In this document: positions 24,377-37,009 of the stretch, piece after piece
Layout: every line of letters starts with the position of its first letter
Position numbering within the stretch: position 1 is the stretch's first letter
Source: Amoeboaphelidium protococcarum
Taxonomy: Eukaryota; Aphelidiomycota; Aphelidea
Direction of reading: 5' to 3'
Length of the DNA: 64,000 nucleotides
Assembly: GCA_023515745.1 (NCBI GenBank)
Contig: JALECJ010000255.1
Coordinates: forward strand, 382,001-446,000
The notes under the pieces: generated by a model
What the model was told of the DNA's origin: nothing
Database searches by the model: none
Seen by the model: the letters and a program-made list of their open reading frames with translations, nothing else
Made by a program: the position numbers and the translations under genes

Positions 24377-27300
24377 TCAATTGTCCAATTCTATAGTTTA
24401 GTCCTAAATTAATAACTGTCGGATCTCCTACCTGTAAAAACTAACATCAACGGATTCTCGTGTAATAGTACAATTATTAGCAATCTATTTAGCATACCAG
24501 TATGAATGAACTCCACAGCTAGAGCCATCCTTTTATCTAGGGCCTTTTACAATCTTCACTTTTGCACAATCAATAAATTACTTTGCCGGAAATCTGATGG
24601 AAACGAACCGTTGTATCTTATCAGCGATTGAGTATTCGAATTCATATCTCAATGAGCAGTAATATCTCATACTGCATACAGACTAGTCAATTTTGAGATG
24701 ATAGATATTCCAATGATTGCGCTGTCCTCCCTCAAAAGACCGAGCATGATTAACTACCACTATATCTGAGCAATCGTCGCCAATCTTCCCAAGCATATTC
24801 TAGCGAGTTCTTTCTGACCCAGTTCTATAGATGACATTTGTGCTCACTATATCAAATTATTAGGAGGCATAAAAAACTTTTTAGCCAGAGCACTGCCTAC
24901 TCAGATGAGACATGAGAACATGGAGTGCTTCTCCCCTCATCCAATGATCTGAATCGAAATCACGTAATAAATCCGCGCGATTTATCACTTAGGCCAAGTC
25001 CACTATTTCACACTCCTAGTTAGTGTGTTCGTGGTCTCTTTACACATCGGAAATTAGATGACTTTCTTATACAGGTAAGGACGTCTATAAGCTGCCATTC
25101 TTCGAATCATTAGTGTCAGAGCTCGAAACAGCAAGCTGATTAAACATTTAAACAACAGAGGCGTCATCATAGTCAGAGAAGCCATCAACACTATCTTAAC
25201 TGGTGACGGATTCCGAATCTCCATATTCTTCCAGGTGATGCGGGTCTTTGGTCTAAAAGATCTATCTAACGTCCACTTCCACTGGCTTTTTATCCACAGT
25301 TTACTCTAAGTAAGATTCAATGATAGCAAAATTTCTATTGAAAGATTTATATCCAGCTTTGAGTCGAGAGAGAAAATACCCATTTAGATTCTGATTCTAC
25401 TACTACTACTCTGAATTTAGGTTGACAAGATTGATGATGGACACAATTGAACTTAGTACGTACTAACGCATTTCATGCAGACATATATCTTACTCTTCTA
25501 TGTTACGGCGCCTGAGCTGTAGCAAATTCTCAAATGATTGGCTTTTACCATCAAATCCGCAATCATCAGGAAGCATAGACTCAACTTCCTCCACAGAGCA
25601 GTCCCTTCTAAGTGCCCTAAGTTTGCACTTTTCGCTGACACCAAAATCCAACATGAATCTACTAACAGACTAATTGTACCCATTAAGACACTTCATAAAC
25701 GCTGTTTATCGCCTTTTAATAGCAGATATAAGAAACTTATTGCCTTTTTAAGAATGCAAGACACGATTAGCAAAATCCTTCTATAACTTCAGTCCTACCA
25801 ATTCATCCTTTAGTTAGATTAACAAAGTGCAGCAATTATCATAGTCAGCCAATCGCTTCATCTACTAGTACTCCAGAGATCCTACCACCCAGCGAGCTTT
25901 TATATTGAGTCGCTTTTCAATGAGAGTCACTTCATTAAGTAGCTCTTTACTATTAGGAGTTTCATATAAAACACGAAGCGCCTCCAAATACTACTTTTTT
26001 AAACCAAACGAAGAAGGAGTCTCAACAGAAATACCATTAGACTTCTTACGTAACGCCATTGATCTTTCATACATTAGAAACTATTCACTATCCAAACATG
26101 AAAACCCCAGCTCTTTATACTGACTACTTTCCTAAATCAAAATATCAAGCTAAGAGTGTTGTGACTGAGCACTGTGGTATCTCTCCAGAGTAAGAATTAA
26201 GCTTCTCGAATCAAACTCTTCAGATGCACATAATAGAACGTAATCCAACGCGTCATTTCTTAGATTAAGCGAAACACCTTTCGTTAGAAAACCAAATACC
26301 CCAATTTTACTCCACAACGACTCTGTCATCTCTCCAGCTCCAATACCAGTCGCGACAGACAGTTTAGAAGAATAGCTCTCTCTACAGCTGGTATGATGAG
26401 CGTATAGGTGGAATGAAGGGACTAGAAACTTCAGGTCTATGTCCTGAAGCTTTGGGACTCGCTCAATAATCTTTTTGTCATACTAACATGCTATGTCATA
26501 ATAGATTGTCATTTTGGAGGCTTTAGTTCTGTCTACAATCTACTCTATCGCATAGTCGGCGTATTGATACGACTCACCCTTCTTGATGTTGGAGAAGGAA
26601 CCAAGCATTGGTATCCCATGGCGACCACAAACAGCGCCAAAAACGCCAGTCACATCATGCTTCTTCTATGACGATCTCCCTGACAATTACCTCACTGCGG
26701 CAAAGTTACTGCAGTCAGACTTTTCGTTCTTAGTATTAGAACGCATATCATTGGAAGGCTTCGAATCAATAAATAATGACGGTCCTAGAGGAGGACATTC
26801 ACCGCTCAGGGCATTTCTGACATGTACCAACTTAAAGTTTCCGTCCACCGAGATCTAAGGAATATGAGGAGTATCTAAATCCTGGCAGCTTGACTTCGCG
26901 AGCTAATAAGCAGTTCGCAAGAATTAGAGCTGATCTCCAGATAATACACCATCTTCACATAACTACGACTCAAGAGTACCGAGTTTCAACTCAGAGGGGC
27001 AAAGACTACATATCATATCACGCGAGCTCAATTAATTCCATAGCGTCATTTCAGCAGCAATGTAGATGTGAAAGGCGCTACGCAGATGCTTTGAAAACTA
27101 GTCCGGAACTTCTAACATACAACTCTACTACATTGCATGAATAAATCCAGAAAAAGAAGACCTCGAATTCACGAACAACTTCGTAAATAACTTCATAAGA
27201 TTTATGTCAATGGCAGAGCGAGGATTTTGCGGAGAACATGGAATATAACCATCAGCCACTAATTAACTCAGCTTATGGGAATCATTACATTAACAGAGCT

Positions 27301-28069
27301 GATACTAGACTCTAATTACACCAGCCGGAAACGTCAAAACGCGCAATTATATGAAGTCACCATCTAAGCAGGCCGCAATACCACAACCAGAATAGACTTT
27401 AAATGGTGGAGGATCAACATAGCTGAGGACACCATTAGTAAGAACTTGCGGTACATGGCTATATTGCCTCTGATGAACAATCGACCAGCAATCATTACAT
27501 AAGTTAGCTTTAGGAGTGCATTATGTGCACAAATACATAGTCTATGAAGCAGCAGTCTTACAGATTTCGCATGTATCTAACTGAGTAACAGCAGCAAGCT
27601 TTTATATCCCAGCGGCGATATCCTTCACAGCATCCCTCCAGTGACTTCGCAACATTATATCAGCCTTTGCGTTCCTAAGAGGATCGTTCAGTCGAATCTT
27701 TTCTCTATCATACAAATTATCCAGCGCCTCGAACATGATATCTTGCTAAAACATGTTATCCGCAAAAGTGTCGTCCACAGGATACTCATCACTAAACTCA
27801 AATGCCTCGGCTGCGGATATATCCATAACTCCATTCTCCTAGTGCGACGTGATCCGAGCTTACTCTACAAGATGGGTAATTGCATAAATGACAATTTGTG
27901 ACATGGTCAATAGATTACTCTATGGCACACCAAGGGCCTTTGTATCAGGAGGAGTGCGTCTCTTTGGATACTTTAACTCAATCTTTTAGGTAACACTACC
28001 ATTCCGATGGTCTATAATCTTCTTCTTAATGTATGCCCTTTTAAATTTGTGCTTTTTAACCATGCCCAT
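24377..28069 (-). CDS. KDZ-superfamily transposase with C-terminal Ulp1/SENP-like (C48) protease domain
   Basis: Intronless, 1,230 aa. Residues ~165-200 hold the Cys cluster found before KDZ cores (CEICKTAASQ, LCTQC, LCNDCWSIVH). The transposase core follows: first Asp in SVDGNFKLVHVRN (~408); GVFGAVCGRHGIPMLGS; second Asp in TIYYDIACQYDKK (~522); HLYAHHTSC; and the Glu motif GIGAGEMTESLWSKIGVFG (~580). The last ~130 residues contain NHWNIYHLKID, then RQKDGSSCGVHSYWYAKQ (~1180-1197), giving the His-Asp-Gln-Cys set of a Ulp1-like SUMO protease. KDZ elements are DNA transposons of fungi and some animals and algae. Every catalytic position checked is present and the frame is unbroken, so the gene may be active or recently so. 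Confidence 0.9.
24377..28069 (-). mobile_element. KDZ DNA transposon (coding core; termini undefined)
   Basis: The interval given is just the transposase-protease gene. The element should extend into the noncoding flanks (22970-24376 and 28070-29066). Terminal inverted repeats and target-site duplications could not be located by eye, so the ends are unknown. Confidence 0.7.
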
Positions 28070-29066
28070 TATGTAAAACAATAACTACTAAAATTGAGAC
28101 TCTGTCCGCAAAGTTAATTGAGAGAAGAGAAGTATGATATCCAAAGTCGAACAACAATCAGATGGAACAGAAAGTTTCAGAAATAACAACGAAACAATGC
28201 AAGCCACAATGAATGGCTTTATAGCCGAAAGGTTTACAATGCGCTGATATTGCGGGCGATGATTTGGTGGTTTCACTAGACACGATAGGGTGGATTGTAA
28301 GTAAACCACCCTTAAAAATTATCTAAACAGGTTGCCACTCATGACTGGATATGGTGTCCGTAAATAGGCTTTAGGAGCCTCACTATGGCTGCAGTATGCA
28401 AGCAAAATATTGAGGGAAGAATATACAGTAAAAGTATGGCATAAAATTGTTTAAAGTGCCGCATGAGAGGTTGTGTTAACTCTGGAAGCAAGACTATAAG
28501 GCGTTGATAAAAGGAGGCCGCTTTTGAAGAAAATTCATCTGCGATCCTATCATGATAAGGATATTAAAACAAACAAAGCGTTGATTGGATAGTCCTTATT
28601 TTACTGCACACTATAGCACAGCGATCCGAATGAGCACAAGGTGTAAAATATCTATATGTAGCAGGAGGTAGGCTCGCTAGAGAATCTATCACATTTAAAG
28701 TTACTAGCTTTACTAAAGAGTTCTTCTCATTTCAATGTTGTATCTCGTCGCGTGCTTCCGCCACTATTGAAGCATTCTTCGTATTGTTTCAAGGCGCTCC
28801 ATCATCATTAGGTGTTCCTTCTGTTGTATTGTTTCTTTGAAATACTTACAGAACTTAGTTCAACTGTGAAGTGGTCCCATATATCATCTGCTAATTATTG
28901 CGCTCTGTGTAGTCAATCATCTAAAAAGTATAGCAATAATGTTTAGTGCACCTATAAGTGGATTTTACAGTTCACCCTCTTATAATATATGGTAATCTCA
29001 TTATACATATAGCGTCCTAAGATAGATTATCAAAGTTACATTCAATTTATTATAAATTAGTGTAGT
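28070..29066. other. Noncoding stretch between KDZ gene and PIG-A
   Basis: About 1 kb. It holds the upstream side of the KDZ gene and the promoter of PIG-A. From ATG 28657 a frame stays open and in phase with PIG-A up to its ATG at 29067 (~137 codons). The sequence is Leu/Ser-rich, unlike any PIG-A N-terminus I know, and is probably open by chance because only TGA stops translation. Nothing else is seen. Confidence 0.4.
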
Positions 29067-30578
29067 ATGGTCAGCGATTTCTTCTTTCCCAACTATGGTG
29101 GTGTGGAGAGTCACTTGTATTGTGTTAGTCAAGCATTGATTGCCCGCGGACACAAGGTTGTCATTATCACGCATTAGTATGATGAAGATCGAGTGGGTGT
29201 GCGCTACTTGACGAATGGTCTCAAGGTGTACTACCTGCCGCATATAGTCATATACTAGTAGGCCACTTTGCCCACGGTGTATGGTCTATTCCCTCTGATG
29301 CGGTAGATTTTTATACGCGAATAGATCCAGATTGTGCATGCTCATTAGGCATTCAGTACCATTGCACATGAAGCTATCCTACACGCACGCACCATGAGTC
29401 TTAAAGCTGTGTTTACTGATCACTCTCTGTTCGGTTTCAGTGATACATCCTCTATATTGACTAATAAACTGCTCAAGTTCTCCCTTTCTGATATCGATCA
29501 TGTCATATGTGTGTCGCATACAAGTAAAGAGAATACTGTGCTCAGAGCTGCTTTGAATCCGCATATAGTCTCTGTTATACCGAATGCTGTTGTGTCTTCT
29601 CAGTTTACACCTCCAACTGCTAATGAGTTGTAAGATATTAGGGAGCATGGTGTTATTCGCTCGCTCTATTAGAAACTAGGTCGATCTGATAATAATTTAG
29701 ACAAAACCGCACCTGATGATGTTAAGGCTGATTTGAATATTGAAAATGATGGAGATTATGGTAATTTCGATCAAAACAAAGTCGGAGATAAAGATGGAGC
29801 TATGTAAGAAGATTATGTCACTATTGTGATTGTCAGTCGGCTCACTTATCGTAAAGGTATTGATCTGTTGTGTGCTGTCATACCAATGGTGTGTGAGTTA
29901 GATCCTCGAATCCGGTTCATAATTGCCGGTGATGGACCAAAGAGAATTAATTTGGAGTAGATGAGGGAAAAGTATCAGCTGTAGGACAGAGTTGAACTGC
30001 TGGGAGCAATTAAGCATACCATGGTACGCGATGTGTTGATCAGAGGTCAGATATTCCTCAACACTTCGCTGACTGAGGCTTTCTGCATTGGAATAATTGA
30101 AGCTGCAAGCTGTGGTCTTCTTGTGGTGTCCACGCGAGTGGGCGGTATTGTAGAAGTTCTGCCCAGATCAATGATTATGTTTGGCAATGATGACACTGAG
30201 ATGGTTGATGTATTGATGACAGCCGTAGAAGTGGTGCGTACAGAGGGAATCGATCGTTGGCACTTTCATCGAGAGATTCAGAAGATGTACTCTTGGATGG
30301 ACGTGGCTGAGCGTACGGAGCGAGTCTACTCATCCATACTTGAGATGCCTGATGTTCCATTGATTGAGCGGTTACGGAGATTCTACGGGTGTGGAATGTG
30401 GGCCGGTAAGCTGTTTTGCTGTATTGTGGCCTTAAACTACATTTTCCTTCTCTTTTTGGAATGGCTTTACCCAAGATCTGATATTGATCTGGTACCTAAA
30501 TTTGATCTGGCCGAGTACAAGGAGCGTACTAAGTACCATAGTAGCCGGTCCAAGTCTAATTCTTAATCTATAAAGTGA
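29067..30578 (+). CDS. PIGA: PIG-A / Spt14, catalytic subunit of GPI-GlcNAc transferase
   Basis: Intronless, 503 aa. It transfers GlcNAc from UDP-GlcNAc to phosphatidylinositol, the first step of GPI-anchor synthesis, on the ER membrane. Sequence hallmarks: [18 protein letters not shown] at the start, [53 protein letters not shown] donor-domain start, [11 protein letters not shown], and the GT4 E-x7-E region [18 protein letters not shown]-terminal membrane segment (~445-470) is followed by [15 protein letters not shown], which is closer to the yeast Spt14 tail than to the animal one. An Asn/Asp-rich insert lies at ~205-245. Start choice rests on the conserved MVSDFF beginning. Confidence 0.96.
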
Positions 30579-30645
30579 AAAGAATGGCATATTTATAAAG
30601 CATAAATTCATTTAGTCTATCTTTATCAATGTATTTATCAGATAA

Positions 30646-33600
30646 TCATGATTTTTTAGTCTATGACGAGGTGGTCTCTTTAGAAGTGCCATCTTTCTTG
30701 TTCTACTCAGCCTGCTGCTTTTACTTTCTCTCCTTGGCGCGCCGCTCCTTGTCTTTATGTCGCTTCACCTGAGACACTGCTTCCTTATAATACACGAAGA
30801 ATGTATGAAATACATCAAATAAATCTTCCCACCTTCTCTTTGCTTTCGAGCCTGGTAGATCAGCCACGGATTTATATGTAGCAGTGCTAAGAGTCGCTTC
30901 TTGTTACTCCTAAGCCGAGATTATATCATAATCTTCCGGGTTCTCTCCAAAATACAGAGCAGTGTCGATACACGCCTACCAACACTGAGCCCACCGAGCA
31001 TAAAGTGTCTACAGCCGAGATTGCATCTCTGTAACTACCGGCTCAGCATACTGCTACTTCAAAGAGTCGACATCAGCAGTATCAACAGCGAACTTGTTGA
31101 GAATCAATGAGATTTAACTCAATTACTAAGATTACTATGAATTTCTTATACCATCATCTTTCTCAATCAACTTTTTCATTCTAGTGTCCATAGCAAAGTC
31201 CTACTGTGACAGCTACACCAACTACTCATAATCCTACTATACCTCAGAAATAGAGCTAAGAATATCCGTCGTTTTGTAATCTTTGGCAACTAAGAGACCA
31301 ATCTTCTCGAAATGATCTGGCAACTTGATCAAATCCGGAACTCCCCATAAAACTTCAACGAGATAATTCATCAACGTGGATTTGCCATCACGAGCTTTAA
31401 CATCGCGAAGTTTAGGCAGAGACTCAATTTTAAAACCAACCGCTCGATCACCACGTCTACCAAATTAAGACTTCTTACCATATTCATAGTTGGTCATATT
31501 ACCAAGACTGAGAACTGCTCTCAGAATTACCTTCAATCCAGAGTTGGTCTACAACTCTAACAATACCTTCTCAACTACATCTAGCTTTTACAGAATGACA
31601 TCAACTTCGTTCCCTCCCAAATTACTTTAATTTCCCTATTAATCCTAAGACTCTTAACTATGAGCAGCGAGATACTTTAACCGGATGATGGATGAGTTCA
31701 CCATGAGATTGACCACGGGATTTCTCTAATACAACTCAATTACAAACAGATCGGAAAATGCAAGCCGCCGCAGTAGATACTCGTCCAGGGCAAATTCGCC
31801 ACTTTCATCTTCCAAAAATGCTTTGGCTTTCGTCCGCATCCAATGCTAAATCTCTTGTAAGAGTTCCTAGTCAGGAAGTATTTTCTACAATGCCAGATAA
31901 TCTTCCAATTCTAACTATACTTCACTTGTATTAGTACACCATTCCACTTTCATATTAAGAATAATCACATGAAGTAGTTTAAGAAACACCATACTCTACA
32001 ATGAAGATTGCGATACCTCCGTCCATTTTATATCCGGGGCTAATTCAGACACAGCGGTGTTGACACTAGTTTCCACCAAAGACTTGCACTTTCTCTCAAA
32101 TTTGCTAAGTACAATACTAATGTTTTTGGCTTTATTGGAATCAAGTACCGATATCCTTTCAATTGCCTGTTTGCCGTCAATCTTTTAACCATCCAACTTT
32201 TACTCTGCCAGTTGTTTCTTCTTTCTCTGCAATTCTTCAGGATCTTCACAGAATAACTCTTCAAACTTGTCAACATTTATAGAATCTCTTACATTCATCC
32301 ACATACTGACTCTTTTATTCCTAGGCTTGGACTATGATGTTGAATCAGACTCTACCACTAGCTTGCCCTTTGAGTCGGTATTATCATCCACTTCATCATC
32401 ATTCTCTCCCAATTCTTAACTGTCAGCATCAACGTCGCCATAATTATCGTCAACATCTTCATCAGAATCCTCCATCCATATAGTCTTCTTTCGTCCAATA
32501 TTTGACAACGCTTGCAAATCTTACTACTTCAAGGCATCCCAATGAAGTGTTACTCTTACATGCTTTCTATTTAAATCAGGGCCTGCTGCTCCACCAGGCG
32601 CGTTACCACCAGCCATAGGCGGATGAGGCGGCAAAGGAACACCGCCCGCGGAGTGCACAGGCATAGGAGGAGGCGGAGGAACACCACCAGGAGGTTACAC
32701 AGAATTTGATGTGGCTTCTTCAGTATTGCTAACGACAAAACTGCCTCCTTGAGTTAATTAAGGCATTGGCGGTGGTGGAGGCAATGATGAGGAAGACGCA
32801 GATGGTAATGCTTCTCTCACAGGAGATTACTATTTATCAATGGCTTCCTTTTGATGCAATTAACCATCTTTTCTATATGAGGAAGCATCCTACTAATCAT
32901 CCTAAATATCGTCGCGTAGATCATCATCTCCCGTCTCCTATTGACGACGGGTTTAGTAAGAAGGAAGTAGACCATCAATTACAGACTCATCAGAAACGGG
33001 CAACTAAGCTTCTATAGGACTTCTCACAATCAGCTCATCATATACAGACTACAAATTAGTCTAATCATTCCGATAATTCTCATAGTAATATATTATACAT
33101 TCTAGCACGAGCTGCAAATACAACTTCTTTGGTAGGTCGACAGCTAGAAAGGAGTGGGCATCGTGTATCTAATTTCTCTGCATACATAATGCAAGCTTGA
33201 CAATAAGCGGATGCCACCATTAATGATGTTAATTATTAATCTCTTGCTGTTACTACTACTCCTACGATGAATTATCTCCTAGTACGCTATAAAAACCATT
33301 AATAAACCATTGCTTTAGAGATTAATTCTCAAAAATCTGCTTCTGCGGCAAATTCACCCCATTCTCAAAACACTTTTACACATCTTCCTGCGACTTTTTC
33401 AAATCGCAAGACAGTTACAAATCTACAAATAAAGGGAGATCAGAGTTGGCGGGTGCTCTTAGAAATTTCCTGACTTGTTAAAGATCCAACTAAAGATCCT
33501 ATGAAACTGGCTAGCGACAGAATATAAAGCACAGCTCTGAATCAGCCTACACAGAGCACTATTCAAGAACATTAGTTACTCCACGCGTAGCACTCAGCGC

Positions 33601-36045
33601 CTATTTACTTGCTGCAAGCGTTTACTACGACAGTGTATCTGTCACAACCGCCATTTCTTACTAATCATCCTATTCTTCATCCAAGTACAATCGCAAATTT
33701 TCTATAAATACCAAATCAAGACAGAAATTATCCGCAAATTGAATCGGTGACTAGGTATTAGATGGATCCAAAGCTGAGGTGAACAACAGTTTACCGACAG
33801 TAGAATCGATACTAAAATCATCATCCACGGCCACATCGGGGCTTTGCATCCGCACACTATCATGATCAGACTGAGGTGACAGGGCTTTCTGCACAAACTG
33901 CCCAATATTGGCAGCCAATTAACTAGCTCTTCGACTTATGGGACTTTAAAAGGCTTTACTATTGGAAATTCTAAACATACCAGCACCATTGTCACTGATC
34001 ATGAAAGGAAGCATGGTATAAGTGCAAAGAGGAACAAGGGAACTGGTGGCATCATCAAAATGATTAACAACAAGTTCCAGCTTCGAATACGAGCCATCGA
34101 TTACAAATCCACCACCTGCACCACTATTTATCGCATCCAGAGACGACTCATTAGATCCTTGTTATAAACGAGAACCAAGGCTGTTCAGACGAAAGAAGAC
34201 GAAATCAGAGTCAACGTACACAGGATCATCATCCTCCAAGTAATCATTTAAAGTGAACTAAGACTCAGATTGATACTCATTAAGCTGAGACTCCAACTGA
34301 GGTTACTCTAATGAACTCCTTCTCGAAGATGATTATAACTACTACCCGTTGGAGTCTGTGATGCCTTCTTTTGAAGACAAGTCTGTCAGAATACTATTCA
34401 CAGAATATGATCCAGTCAATCGCGACTCTGGTCTAAGTGACTGAGAGCCTCTACTATTACGATCAATAGACAATTTACGCTTCTTCAAATTCGCTTGATG
34501 GATTTGACTACTATAGAGCAGCTATTTCTCATTCAATATTTTAATTTGACCATCTCCATCATTCTGGAACTTGATTCTCTGCCCATATATCTCAAGTAGA
34601 GGTTTAACTTTACGATCACTTTACACTAATTTAGGCACGCTATTCACAATAACTTTATGAAGAACTAAAGGACTGTCATTGGATGCTGACCTATTAATAC
34701 TCTGAGGCAATTCAGGAGAATCATTTAGAATACACTACAACCTCACTCCAAGGAACCCGCATCTCTGAGCAAATGAACTAAGCTCAAGAACGCCTGACGA
34801 CGTATTAAGATGTTCAAGATAATAAGCGAGGCCAGATTACAGAGATATAACACCAGATTGAGGTAGAAATAATAGATTAATTGTACCCTGAGCCAGAATA
34901 ACTTTTGAATAAAACTCAGACTCACTTGCAGTCTATTTCAACTGGGACTGAAATTGTGTCGAATGGCCTCCATTGTCGTCAGACTATAGAGACGATTATT
35001 TTGAAGGAGTGCTTTATAAACCAGATCCAATTTGTGATTGTCTTCTCAGAAATGCAACAAGCCGTATTTCAATATCATCATTAAGCTTAGCGGCTGACGT
35101 TAATCTATGCATTTACTCATACAACTGCTGCTGATCTTCATCGTCTTCATAAAATCCACCATTCGCAATTTGCAGCACAACTAAAGAGGACCATACAGTC
35201 TCATCTTTCATCCGCACCTCAACGTGCACATTATCTATATTCTAGCCAGCACTTGATGAAGAACCACTGCCCATTAATACGGCAGTATGAACACCGAGTA
35301 AATAAGCCTCTGAGCGTGAATTTGATATCAAATGCCGATTGACCAACAGACTTTATAAGTATAAAGTATACAGATAATCTTGAGGAGTCTTGACACAACT
35401 GAACACACTCTACCATTTGCCATAATTATAGGCTTTCAATAGATTAGCAACTAGAAAAGACCGATCTCCATTCAAGCAATTTATAGCCACCATGCCTAAT
35501 TTATGTCCCGAAAGCAGTTAATTAAGAGCATTAATCAGGTTGATCAAATGCAAAATACCATCTAAGTCGTACTTGAATGGCATGTGGTAGACAAAATACT
35601 ACGGTAAATCCTTTTCAACAATCAGAGACGCAAGATTCAGTTATTTAGACGCACTTTAATCTTATTGCTACTACTATATTGAATTCGCAGGCATATTAAA
35701 ACTGTACTCTTTATGAGACAAATTGAGCAGGATGATTATGGGATTCCGAGTATTACCGAGCATATCCTTAAGAGCATAAAGCAAATCCTTGATATAAACT
35801 CTATTAGAGTCTTTCTTAGTCACTCTCTACCATGGGTAGGGAGTTAGACAGAGAGAATCAGTAATCCTGGCAATCAATGCTCTAGTAGTAGATAATCGTT
35901 TCTGATCAGCAGTAGTATTGTGCTATGAAGTTGATTTGTCATGATTGATCTAAGTATTAGTGGTACTAGTATTATTATTCTAAGTTTCACCGGCAGCTGA
36001 AGGTGTATTTAAATTCAAACTCTTACTAAATCTACTAAACCACAT
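30646..36045 (-). CDS. Formin with PTEN-like N-terminal domain (PTEN-C2-FH1-FH2)
   Basis: Intronless, 1,799 aa. The C-terminal half is a formin: FH1 at ~1085-1150 with PPPPPM, PPGGVPPPPPMP and PLPPHPPM tracts, then FH2 from ~1160 (LHWDALKQQDLQALS, DKFEELFCEDPEELQRKK, LRAVLSLGNMTNYEYGKK, GFKIESLPKLRDVKARDGKS). FH2 domains nucleate and processively elongate actin; FH1 binds profilin-actin. The N-terminus (~50-240) resembles PTEN phosphatase modules of plant class II formins (GILHLINLINALNQLLSGHK, LGMVAINCLNGDRSFLVANL, YLYTLYLQSLLVNRH). The Cys-loop reads CLNGDR, with four instead of five residues between Cys and Arg and no preceding His, so it should be catalytically dead. A C2-like segment follows (~400-500). 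Long S/D/Q-rich linkers explain the size. Confidence 0.88.
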
Positions 36046-36217
36046 TATAAAGTGCCACTTTATAGACGAGAGATCAAACTAAATTAAATCTCAAAGTTTA
36101 ACAATAATGGAAGGAAAGTAATTCTGAAAGAATAAGAAGAGATCTTTGGTGAAACGTAAAAAGAAACTCTACAATGTAAAATGAGAAATGAATAAATACG
36201 CGCATAAAGTATTGACA

Positions 36218-36766
36218 TCATTTATCATTTTTAGAATCGTTGGCGGCATCTATAAACTCCTCCAAATTTTAATCTTGAGTTATTCGCGTCACAGACTCCC
36301 CTTTGGAGCGCAGAATATTCTCCACATCATTCCGCCGCGGATCTTGTTGATCGTGAAACCAACCGAGTCTATCCGCGACGAGATGCAGCGCACCACACGC
36401 CTTTTCCTTGTCGTGTTCTTACAGAATGGTCTTCATTACTTATGGATCAATACTACCACTACTTGACATCTGCTGTTGATTGCTACTATTTAGCATTTCA
36501 TGCAGAACACTTTCACCGGAGCATTTGACCAGTACAACACCTTTTGTGTATGCAAGTTTTGATATAAATTTGGTAGTTCTCACTTAGCACTGATTGCATT
36601 TGAATGAAAATAACATTTTTGCATCCTTTGTTTTCTCATCATCGACTGCTTGATCATTTATCTTGTGGGTGATATGTATGTACTATTGAGGATGATAGCG
36701 ATTAAACGCAGCAGTGCCCGGTATTTTTGAGCGATTACATAATTTATGACCAGAGTATTTGAGCAT
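36218..36766 (-). CDS. DNL-type zinc finger protein (DNLZ/Hep1/Tim15), mitochondrial Hsp70 escort
   Basis: Intronless, 182 aa. Residues 54-84 read SFKCNQCQVRTTKFISKLAY then TKGVVLVKC, and 124-135 CGALHLVADRLGWF, the family core. A basic N-terminus fits a mitochondrial presequence. DNLZ/Hep1 keeps matrix Hsp70 soluble. Oddity: the second zinc-binding pair, normally CPGC, is split into Cys84 and Cys124 by a 39-residue Ser/Gln-rich insert. No GT-AG intron that both keeps phase and removes the whole insert was found, so it seems to be translated. The C-terminus (DVENILRSKGESVTRI) follows the normal pattern. Confidence 0.87.
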
Positions 36767-37009
36767 TACGCGCAATATGTATTTCCAAAATCTTTTATCG
36801 TGTAGAGTATATTTGCAAGGATAGTAGAAATAGGAAAAGAGGTAGCAGAAGTGTTTAGATCAAATCGCTTTTTCTAATTGTCGTTCGCGTTGTTTCAGTT
36901 CTACCTTGACTCTCTTTAGTTTTGTTAGTCATTATTATCTATCTTTTCCTTGAATTCACAGTTTCTCATTACTAAATTGTATTAACAGAATTTGAAAAGA
37001 CGTGATAGT

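Noticed and set aside
22970..29066. Terminal inverted repeats of the KDZ element
   Set aside because: Looked for matching ends in both flanks by eye but found none convincing; a computed self-alignment is needed.
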